DNA of 11,180 bases from JAGVPT01 sp035505655 (GTDB lineage: Bacteria; Bacteroidota; Ignavibacteria; UBA10030; UBA8401): assembly GCA_035505655.1 (NCBI GenBank), contig DATJQP010000107.1, positions 1-11,180 of the forward strand. The letters are read 5' to 3'. Every line of letters begins with the position of its first letter. The stretch's first letter is position 1. Below the pieces are notes generated by a model. It saw only the letters and a list, made by a program, of their open reading frames with translations. It was not told the origin of the DNA and did no database searches. Positions 1 to 5,672 of this stretch are shown here, in pieces. The position numbers and the translations under genes were made by a program.

Positions 1-1
1 G

Positions 2-97
2 GCCGCCGAGATCCTCCTCGATCTCATCGAAGATAAGAAGCTGGAGCCAAGGACCTACGTTATCGAGACCGAGCTCATTGTGAGGGGTTCAACCTAA
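2..97 (+). CDS. LacI-family transcriptional regulator, C-terminal fragment
   Basis: An open frame runs in from the left edge and stops with TAA at 95-97, giving 31 residues that end in RTYVIETELIVRGST. A tail of the form 'P...i.T.LivRgSt' is the usual end of LacI/GalR-type repressors, where the last strand of the periplasmic-binding-protein-like effector domain finishes in 'RxS'. The DNA-binding helix-turn-helix and most of the ligand domain lie outside the window, so the effector cannot be judged. The gene sits 128 bases upstream of the chosen galK start on the same strand. That makes it a natural candidate for the local galactose/galactan repressor, by inference from position. The family call rests on a short tail and is therefore moderate. 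Another regulator with the same fold remains possible. Confidence 0.6.
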   Translation, partial: AAEILLDLIEDKKLEPRTYVIETELIVRGST

Positions 98-149
98 ACC
101 CTATTTCAATCCTTCCGGGGTAATCTGAGTAACATTGTCCCACCGCATT

Positions 150-159
150 CTTTCGAAAG
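150..159. promoter_or_regulatory. CG-centred palindrome, possible repressor operator upstream of galK
   Basis: CTTTCGAAAG is a perfect 10-base palindrome with a central CG, lying between the LacI-type gene and galK. A wider imperfect symmetry (GCATT at 145-149, AATGC at 165-169) flanks it. LacI-family operators characteristically have a central CpG, so this is a candidate site for the neighbouring regulator. That role is inference: a 10-base palindrome can occur by chance, and no clear -35/-10 pair was found beside it. Confidence 0.3.
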
Positions 160-212
160 CCTGAAATGCGAACAAACCGCCGGGAAAGCGAAGATCCGCA
201 AGCATCGTTAGC

Positions 213-219
213 AGGAAAG
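213..219 (+). promoter_or_regulatory. Ribosome binding site supporting the galK GTG start
   Basis: AGGAAAG lies 6-13 bases before GTG at 226. The upstream in-frame ATG at 166 has only a poor match (GAAAG) before it. Starting at 226 also gives a protein of usual galactokinase length. Confidence 0.5.
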
Positions 220-225
220 ACACCC

Positions 226-1386
226 GTGAATTACTCAAACTTGATAGAGCACGAATTTCGCACGCTGTACGGGGAACAACCCCTCATGGTCAGATCGCCC
301 GGTCGGGTGAATCTTATCGGTGAGCATACCGACTACAATCTCGGCTTCGTTCTTCCCGGCGCCATCGACAAGGCCGCTTACTTTGCCGTCGCCCCTAGAA
401 ACGACATGAAGTGTTCTTTTTATGCACTCGATCTGCGGGACAAACATGAAACCGATCTGGAGCACCTCGAGTACACGAAAAAGGGTTGGCCGAATTATCT
501 CATGGGAGTCATCCAGCAACTGCTTAAAGGAGGAGGCCGACTCGGCGGAATCAATTGCGTCTTCGGCGGAGATATCCCCATCGGAGCGGGGGTTTCGTCG
601 TCGGCCGCCCTCGAGGCGGGGCTGGCGTTTGCCCTCAACCGGATCTTTGACCTTGGCCTCGACGGACTCTCGCTTGCACGATTGGCCCAGAAGGCGGAGA
701 ACGAATTCGTCGGAGTTCGATGCGGCATCATGGATCAGTACGCAAACATCTTTGGCCTGAAGGGTCACGTTCTCCGCATCGATTGCCGCTCGTTGGAGCA
801 CACATATTATCCTTTTGATTCGGACTCGGTGTCGATCGTCCTTTTTGATACCGGGGTTTCCCACTCGCTTGCTTCGTCCGAATACAACCGCCGCAGAGCA
901 GAATGCACCGAGGGGGTGGCCATTCTCAGATCTCGGCACCCGGAGATCTCTTCGCTCCGGGATGCGACTCCGTCGACAGTAGACGAGTGCAGGGAACTCC
1001 TGCCCGACAATATCTACCGGCGGTGCAAGTACGTGGTGGAAGAAGATGAACGGGTCCTCCGGGCCTGCAGGCTCCTTCAGGAGGGGGATCTCCGCGGGAT
1101 GGGCGCACTGATGGGAAAATCCCACGAAGGGCTGAGAGATTTGTACGAGGTGAGCTGCAAGGAACTCGACTTTCTTGAGCAGAGCGTCAGCACTGATTCA
1201 TCGGTCTACGGCTCGAGGATGATGGGGGGAGGGTTCGGCGGCTGTACGATCAATATCGTCGAAAACTCCTCCGTGGCCGGGCTCTGTGCAGAGGCTGCGG
1301 AGAGATACAAGAGTCAATTCGCTATCGATCTGAAATCGTACGTCATGACCATCGGATCGGGTACGGGGCTCGTCGGAGCACAATAG
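226..1386 (+). CDS. galK: Galactokinase (GHMP kinase family)
   Basis: This enzyme phosphorylates alpha-D-galactose with ATP to galactose 1-phosphate, the first committed Leloir step, in the cytoplasm. Counting from GTG 226 (386 aa), the galactokinase signature GRVNLIGEHTDYN is at about 26-38, with the conserved Arg at 27. The ATP-binding GHMP loop GDIPIGAGVSSSAALE is at about 115-130. CGIMDQYA carries the presumed catalytic-base Asp at about 170. The glycine-rich third motif MMGGGFGGCT is at about 332-341. Family members are usually about 380-390 aa. An ATG at 166 would add 20 residues of low-complexity, polar sequence and has a weaker ribosome binding site, so I prefer GTG 226. The position behind a LacI-type regulator and ahead of galactosidases and galT fits a galactose operon. 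All motifs are intact and the gene is almost certainly functional. Only the start is uncertain. Confidence 0.95.
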   Translation: MNYSNLIEHEFRTLYGEQPLMVRSPGRVNLIGEHTDYNLGFVLPGAIDKAAYFAVAPRNDMKCSFYALDLRDKHETDLEHLEYTKKGWPNYLMGVIQQLLKGGGRLGGINCVFGGDIPIGAGVSSSAALEAGLAFALNRIFDLGLDGLSLARLAQKAENEFVGVRCGIMDQYANIFGLKGHVLRIDCRSLEHTYYPFDSDSVSIVLFDTGVSHSLASSEYNRRRAECTEGVAILRSRHPEISSLRDATPSTVDECRELLPDNIYRRCKYVVEEDERVLRACRLLQEGDLRGMGALMGKSHEGLRDLYEVSCKELDFLEQSVSTDSSVYGSRMMGGGFGGCTINIVENSSVAGLCAEAAERYKSQFAIDLKSYVMTIGSGTGLVGAQ

Positions 1387-1402
1387 TCTTTGGCGGGTGT
1401 TA

Positions 1403-1425
1403 CCGGGAAAATGATGGATTCCCGG
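1403..1425 (+). other. Intergenic hairpin between galK and the GH2 gene
   Basis: CCGGGAA (1403-1409) and TTCCCGG (1419-1425) form a perfect 7-bp stem with a 9-base loop, starting 17 bases after the galK stop. No T-run follows (the next bases are CTTTGCCC), so it is not a standard intrinsic terminator. It may act in mRNA processing or stability, or as a weak pause or attenuator between the kinase and the secreted hydrolase. The structure is seen, the role is inferred. Confidence 0.45.
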
Positions 1426-1507
1426 CTTTGCCCGGAGGTTCGTGGTCGCAAAGGTTCAATCATTCTTGATGGGAACAATGAAGGGGTGATGCATTCAGTA
1501 TACATCG

Positions 1508-1513
1508 AAAGGA
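1508..1513 (+). promoter_or_regulatory. Ribosome binding site deciding the GH2 start
   Basis: AAAGGA lies 8 bases before ATG 1522. The other in-frame candidates are poorer. TTG 1390 overlaps the region right after galK and would place about 44 residues before the signal peptide, and ATG 1489 has AAGGGG only 2 bases away. The 1522 start puts the positively charged signal-peptide n-region at the N-terminus. Confidence 0.6.
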
Positions 1514-1521
1514 CACTTCCT

Positions 1522-3990
1522 ATGCATTCGATAATGAATTCTGTCCGCCGCACCGTGCGCGCGCGAGCCCTTGCCGTATCAGGAGTCGCCCTGGCATTTC
1601 TCTTCCTGGCGACATCCGCACTTTCGGATCCCGGCAGCGATTCCCGGACAACGACAAACTTCGACAAATCTTGGCGGTTCCATCTCGGGGATGTCGCGAA
1701 CGGCGAGACGCCATCCCTCGACGACGCTCAATGGCGGGCACTTGACCTTCCTCACGATTGGAGCATCGAAGGATCGTTCAGTAAAGAGAATCCGGCCGGA
1801 ATAGGGGGAGGTGCTTTGCCGGGCGGCATAGGATGGTACAGGAAGAGCTTCGTCCTTCCTGCTTCGGATGCCGGAAAGCTTGCCTTTATCGAGTTTGACG
1901 GCGTTTACAGAAACAGCGAAGTGTGGATCAACGGTCACTACCTGGGGAAGCGTCCGTACGGCTACTCCTCATTCGAGTATGAGCTGACCCCTTACCTCAA
2001 ATACGGTTCGGAGACCAACATCATCGCGGTCCGTGTCGACAATTCGCAGCAGCCGAATTCACGCTGGTATTCAGGATCGGGGATTTACAGAAACGTGTGG
2101 CTGACGCTGACTCCGAAGGTCCACGTCGAGCACTGGGGGACCTTCATCACGACCCCGGCCGTAACGGATTCCTCAGCAAGTATTGTGGTTAAAACGAAAG
2201 TCAGAAATGCGCTTGCGGAGGAGAGATCGGTGACGCTCCGCACGCGTCTCCTTGACAAGGATGGGAAGGAAGTCGGTGCCGGCGCATTGACGGAAATCAT
2301 TCCGAGGGATTCGGAGCATGAGTTCACCCAGAATTTCAACATCTCGAACCCGGCACTCTGGTCGGTTGATTCGCCTGTGCTGTACAGCGCCGTGAGCACC
2401 GTCGATTGCAAGGGGGTTGCTGAGGATCTCCTATCAACTCCATTCGGTATCCGCTCGTTTGTTTTCGACAGGGAAAAAGGCTTCTCCCTCAACGGCAAGA
2501 GGATGAAGATCCTCGGCGTTTGCGACCACCACGACCTCGGATGTCTCGGCGCCGCCGTCAACACGCGCGCCCTCCAACGGCAGCTCGAAATGTTGAAGGC
2601 GATGGGATGCGACGGAATCAGGACCTCGCACAATCCTCCCGCTCCGGAACTTCTCGACCTCTGCGACGCGATGGGGTTCATCGTCATGGATGAAGCGTTT
2701 GACATGTGGGCGATCGAGAAGACGAAATACGACTACCATCTCGACTTCGCCGAATGGCACCGGCGCGACCTTGAAGATATGGTCCTCCGCGACCGGAACC
2801 ATCCGAGCGTCATCATCTGGAGCATCGGAAACGAGATCAACGAGCAATGGAATCCCAAGGATTCCAGCGGCATCATCCTGGCCCGCGAGCTTGCCTCGAT
2901 CGTCCGGAACCTCGACACAAGCAGGCCGATTACCACGAATTGCAACAACACAAAGCCGGATAATCCGCTCATCCGCTCCGGGGCGCTCGACCTCGTCGGC
3001 TTTAGCTACGGCCACAATGAGTATGCGGAGTTCCCGACGAATTTTCCGGGGATGAAACTTATCGGCTCGGAGACGACCTCCGCGCTCGAGACACGCGGGC
3101 ACTACGACATGCCCTCCGACAGCATCAGGCGGTGGCCGCTCCGTTGGGACAAGCCCTTCACGACCGGGAACCCCGACAACACGGTTTCGGCGTACGGCAA
3201 TGTGAGCGCCCCCTGGGGTGCGACGCACGAAGAGGGATGGAGCCTGGTGAAGAAATACGACTTCGTCAGCGGCATGTTCATCTGGACCGGCTTCGATTAC
3301 CTCGGAGAGCCGACCCCGTACGACTGGCCGTCGCGGAGTTCCTACTTTGGCATCATCGACCTTGCCGGGTTTCCGAAGGATGCCTACTACATGTACCAGA
3401 GCGAATGGACCGACAAGCCGGTGCTCCATCTCTTCCCCCACTGGAATTGGAAACCGGGACAAACGATCGATGTCCTGGCCTATACGAACTGTGACGAAGT
3501 AGAGCTCTTCCTCAACGGCAAATCGATGGGGGTGAAGAAAAAGACCGCCGATGAATTGCATCTCATGTGGCGGCTCACCTACGAGCCGGGCATCCTGAAG
3601 GCGGTCGGCAAACGGGGCGGCCAGGTTCTTACCGATGAGGTAAAGACCGCGGGAGCGCCGGCTAAGATCGTCCTCGAGCCGGACCGGACGAAAATTTCCG
3701 CCGGCGGAAGCGATCTCTCCTTCGTGACGGTAAAGGTCCTTGACGCGAACGGAACGCTCGTTCCCGATGCGGGGAACCTGATTCGATTCAAGGTCTCGGG
3801 CGAAGGAACCGTCGCAGGGGTGGATAATGGTTCCGAAACCGACCTTGATTCATTCAAGGCTGACTCGCGAAAGGCATTCAACGGGCTTGCCCTTGTGGTG
3901 ATCCGCTCCACCGAAACAAAAGGGACGATCACGGTCGAAGCATCCTCCGACGGATTAACGCCGTCCACGGTGACGCTTACGGCCGAATAG
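1522..3990 (+). CDS. Secreted glycoside hydrolase family 2 beta-galactosidase
   Basis: This is a predicted exo-acting retaining beta-galactosidase of family GH2, likely removing terminal galactose from galactan oligosaccharides outside the cytoplasm. From ATG 1522 it is 822 aa. Residues 1-35 form a signal peptide with an Arg-rich n-region, a hydrophobic core and ATSALS before the likely cleavage site. The order is a jelly-roll sugar-binding domain (about 45-225), an Ig-like GH2 domain (about 230-305) and a TIM barrel from about 308. The barrel has CDHHD (H336/H337), acid/base Glu438 in IIWSIGNEINEQ and the presumed nucleophile Glu517 in LIGSETTSALETRG. HWNW at 640-643 opens a DUF4982-like domain, and a bacterial Ig-like GH2_C5-type domain runs from about 712 to the end. 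No T9SS tail is present, so the mature protein is probably periplasmic. GH2 also includes beta-glucuronidases, beta-mannosidases and others; beta-galactosidase is favoured by the DUF4982/C5 architecture and the neighbours. Confidence 0.88.
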   Translation: MHSIMNSVRRTVRARALAVSGVALAFLFLATSALSDPGSDSRTTTNFDKSWRFHLGDVANGETPSLDDAQWRALDLPHDWSIEGSFSKENPAGIGGGALPGGIGWYRKSFVLPASDAGKLAFIEFDGVYRNSEVWINGHYLGKRPYGYSSFEYELTPYLKYGSETNIIAVRVDNSQQPNSRWYSGSGIYRNVWLTLTPKVHVEHWGTFITTPAVTDSSASIVVKTKVRNALAEERSVTLRTRLLDKDGKEVGAGALTEIIPRDSEHEFTQNFNISNPALWSVDSPVLYSAVSTVDCKGVAEDLLSTPFGIRSFVFDREKGFSLNGKRMKILGVCDHHDLGCLGAAVNTRALQRQLEMLKAMGCDGIRTSHNPPAPELLDLCDAMGFIVMDEAFDMWAIEKTKYDYHLDFAEWHRRDLEDMVLRDRNHPSVIIWSIGNEINEQWNPKDSSGIILARELASIVRNLDTSRPITTNCNNTKPDNPLIRSGALDLVGFSYGHNEYAEFPTNFPGMKLIGSETTSALETRGHYDMPSDSIRRWPLRWDKPFTTGNPDNTVSAYGNVSAPWGATHEEGWSLVKKYDFVSGMFIWTGFDYLGEPTPYDWPSRSSYFGIIDLAGFPKDAYYMYQSEWTDKPVLHLFPHWNWKPGQTIDVLAYTNCDEVELFLNGKSMGVKKKTADELHLMWRLTYEPGILKAVGKRGGQVLTDEVKTAGAPAKIVLEPDRTKISAGGSDLSFVTVKVLDANGTLVPDAGNLIRFKVSGEGTVAGVDNGSETDLDSFKADSRKAFNGLALVVIRSTETKGTITVEASSDGLTPSTVTLTAE

Positions 3991-4016
3991 CCGGGTCATG
4001 ACCTGATATTGTCGCA

Positions 4017-4042
4017 GGCTTTCGATTTGTGATTGGCTTTCG
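4017..4042. repeat. Pair of 8-base direct repeats (GGCTTTCG) upstream of the GH53 gene
   Basis: GGCTTTCG occurs at 4017-4024 and again at 4035-4042, exactly 18 bases start to start, in the 114-base gap between the GH2 and GH53 genes. Near-two-turn phasing would suit a regulator binding one DNA face. The same TTTCG core appears in the palindrome upstream of galK. No function can be assigned from the sequence alone. Confidence 0.35.
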
Positions 4043-4087
4043 TACTCTGTCCGGGTTTGAAGTTTTGTCATAGCTGTGGTCAATACA

Positions 4088-4101
4088 GTTTCGAAGGAAA
4101 C
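4088..4101 (+). promoter_or_regulatory. Hairpin holding the GH53 ribosome binding site
   Basis: GTTTC (4088-4092) can pair with GAAAC (4097-4101) around a GAAG loop. The ribosome-binding sequence AAGGA (4094-4098) lies in the loop and first stem bases, 6 bases before GTG 4105. This supports GTG 4105 as the start over the in-frame TTG at 4033. It also leaves open modest control of translation by local structure. The DNA form, with TTTCGAA at its centre, resembles the palindrome before galK. Confidence 0.4.
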
Positions 4102-4104
4102 GGT

Positions 4105-5412
4105 GTGAAGAGTCTGGGCTCGGTGAGTGGCGGAGGGCGCGGTGTGATGGCGTTGTCGGTCCTCTTCATCATCATGACAGGCCATACATGGGCCCAGTTC
4201 GTCGGCGGGGCCGACATTGGGTGGCTCTCTCAGATGGAGGCGCAGGGGTACGTGTTCAAAGACAGTGCGGGGAATGCCGCAAACTGCTTGGACATTCTCC
4301 GGTCGAAGGGGATCACCGCGCTTCGCTTCCGCGTCTGGGTCAATCCGAGCGGCTACTATTGTTCCAGGAAGGATGTGGCGACGATGGCCCTTCGCGCCCA
4401 CACGGCCGGGTTCGATGTGCTGATCGATTTCCATTGCAGCGATACATGGGCCGATCCGGGGCATCAGGCTAAACCGGCCGCATGGGCGAACGACTCGCTC
4501 CCCAAGCTTCTCAGTGACCTTTATGATCATGTCTATGGAGTCCTTGATACTCTCAAGACCCTCGGTGTCGTTCCCAAATGGGTGCAAATCGGCAACGAGA
4601 CGAACGACGGCATGTTGTGGGAGGATGGAAGGGCATCGACCCACCCGGCCAATTTTGCGGCGATGATCCGATCCGGATACAACGCGGTAAAAGCAGTCGA
4701 CAGCTCGATCCAGGTGATCGTGCATCTTTCGGACGGGCACAACGATTCGATGTATAGAAACATTTTCGACGGGTTGAAGAACAACGGTGCTCAGTGGGAC
4801 ATTATCGGAATGTCTGTCTATCCGTACTGGGCGAACCTTCCGTGGGCGACCGATGATAGTCTTGCCCTCGTCACGATGAAGGACATGATTTCGAGGTACC
4901 GGACGAAAGTGATGGTTGTGGAGACGGGTTACCTCTACAATCAGCCGGTCACCGCGAACCAATTCCTGCTCGATCTCATCGCGAAGACGAAATTGGCCGG
5001 AGGGTTGGGAGTCTTCTACTGGGAACCGGAATGCTACAACTGGCAGGGGTACCAGCTCGGCGCATGGGATCCGTCGACCGAGATGCCCACTGCAGCGATG
5101 GATGCGTTTATCGGTCGCTCTGCCACCCTTGTGAAGGATGAGCCAATCGTCCCGGGTTACCGTCTCGCCGTCTATCCGAACCCGTTCAATCCAGGCACTA
5201 CAATAGAGTATGACCTTCCTGTCGAAGGAAGGGTCGAGATTGTCGTCTTCAATGAGCTCGGTCAGATAGCCGCGAGGCTTGTCGATAGTATCGAGATGGC
5301 CGGACATCATAGCATCGCGTGGGGGCCGAAGGAGAGCGCGAGCGGTGTCTATTATTGCAGGATGATCTCGGGAAGCTACGTCAAAACGCAGAAACTCGTG
5401 CTGCTGAAATAG
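4105..5412 (+). CDS. GH53 endo-beta-1,4-galactanase with T9SS sorting domain
   Basis: A predicted secreted arabinogalactan endo-beta-1,4-galactanase that cuts the backbone of type I (arabino)galactan, the galactan side chain of pectin. From GTG 4105 it is 435 aa. Residues 1-30 are a signal peptide with hydrophobic core ALSVLFIIM and a likely cut after HTWA. The GH53 barrel (about 31-338) opens with FVGGADIGWL and has the family block SDTWADPGHQAKPAAW (about 112-127). Acid/base Glu165 lies in VQIGNETNDGMLW, nucleophile Glu273 in MVVETGY, and GVFYWEPE is at about 302-309. Residues about 350-435 are a separate beta-sandwich starting YRLAVYPNPFNPGTT and ending KLVLLK, a type IX secretion C-terminal sorting domain (FlgD-like fold). 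The enzyme is therefore probably released or surface-attached. As I recall the family, the block before SDTW usually reads FHY; here it is FHC. GTG 4105 is chosen for its ribosome binding site and signal peptide. The flanking exo-galactosidases would process its products. Confidence 0.9.
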   Translation: MKSLGSVSGGGRGVMALSVLFIIMTGHTWAQFVGGADIGWLSQMEAQGYVFKDSAGNAANCLDILRSKGITALRFRVWVNPSGYYCSRKDVATMALRAHTAGFDVLIDFHCSDTWADPGHQAKPAAWANDSLPKLLSDLYDHVYGVLDTLKTLGVVPKWVQIGNETNDGMLWEDGRASTHPANFAAMIRSGYNAVKAVDSSIQVIVHLSDGHNDSMYRNIFDGLKNNGAQWDIIGMSVYPYWANLPWATDDSLALVTMKDMISRYRTKVMVVETGYLYNQPVTANQFLLDLIAKTKLAGGLGVFYWEPECYNWQGYQLGAWDPSTEMPTAAMDAFIGRSATLVKDEPIVPGYRLAVYPNPFNPGTTIEYDLPVEGRVEIVVFNELGQIAARLVDSIEMAGHHSIAWGPKESASGVYYCRMISGSYVKTQKLVLLK

Positions 5413-5453
5413 AATGGGCTGACGCGCAAAGGTTTCCGCATTCGGAGACCTAT

Positions 5454-5498
5454 CCACTCACTCCGGAGGATCCTGAGTGGCTCGACGAGTCGAGTGAG
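5454..5498 (+). other. Potential alternative RNA hairpins in the GH53-GH27 gap
   Basis: CCACTCA (5454-5460) pairs perfectly with TGAGTGG (5474-5480) around 13 bases. Directly after it, CTCGAC (5481-5486) pairs with GTCGAG (5489-5494). A third pairing, CTCACTC (5457-5463) with GAGTGAG (5492-5498), uses part of both hairpins and so excludes them. The region lies 42 bases after the GH53 stop and 175 bases before the GH27 start. A TTTTT run follows only about 35 bases later, in a different element. It could be an mRNA-processing structure, an attenuator or chance. The base pairing is seen; switching is inference. Confidence 0.35.
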
Positions 5499-5520
5499 AT
5501 GACGAATGCTGAAGTTACGT

Positions 5521-5563
5521 TATTCCCGGGCGTTTTTGTCGGTCCCAAAGGTCCGAAGGATTC
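5521..5563. repeat. Partial copy of a dispersed intergenic repeat
   Basis: This stretch contains CGTTTTTGTCGGTCCCAAA followed shortly by TCCGAAGGATTC. It aligns with 10834-10879, which reads CGCTTTTGGCGGTCCCAAAA then TCCGAAGGAGTC. Only two mismatches occur over the first 19 bases, with a short gap and one further mismatch after that. The copy here lacks the second half of the palindrome seen at 10868-10886. Two copies in separate gene gaps point to a repeat family, but its size and genome copy number are unknown. Confidence 0.55.
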
Positions 5564-5603
5564 AAGCTGAAACAATAACGAGCGAGTCTTCCCACGCGAC
5601 ATT

Positions 5604-5617
5604 GAAGAAAATTCTTC
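5604..5617. promoter_or_regulatory. A/T-rich palindrome upstream of the GH27 gene
   Basis: GAAGAA and TTCTTC flank a central AA, giving 6-base arms 55 bases before the GH27 start, followed by CTTCATTTTT. It could be a regulator site or a weak terminator-like hairpin for the upstream GH53 message. The stem is A/T-rich and the T-run is interrupted, so neither reading is secure. Confidence 0.25.
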
Positions 5618-5672
5618 CTTCATTTTTGCGTTACGAACACCCGCACCTCCGCACTGATATCAGGAGTCTGAC

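Noticed and set aside
235..1125. 296-codon open frame on the - strand across galK
   Set aside because: Fully antisense to galactokinase with no protein motif; a composition artefact.
1390..1521. TTG start for the GH2 protein adding 44 residues
   Set aside because: It would bury the signal peptide and span the hairpin after galK; ATG 1522 has AAAGGA at the right distance.
2434..3561. 375-codon open frame on the - strand across the GH2 barrel
   Set aside because: Antisense to the catalytic region, with low-quality composition (Val/Arg/Asp/Pro) and no ribosome binding site or domain.
3994..4003. GGTCATGACC palindrome just after the GH2 stop
   Set aside because: A 10-base palindrome with no T-run, no second copy and no link to other motifs; it could easily be chance.
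4057..4085. TTGAAG with a possible -10 upstream of the GH53 gene
   Set aside because: The hexamer at the proper spacing (TCAATA) is a poor -10 match, so a promoter was not called.
3955..5457. 500-codon open frame on the - strand across the GH53 gene
   Set aside because: It lies exactly antisense to a gene with intact catalytic motifs, is Arg/His/Val-rich with no recognisable domain, and is explained by G/C-biased third positions in the real gene.
5319..5570. Small + strand frame overlapping the end of the GH53 gene
   Set aside because: It starts inside the sorting domain in another frame, crosses the hairpin region and the dispersed repeat, and lacks a ribosome binding site.
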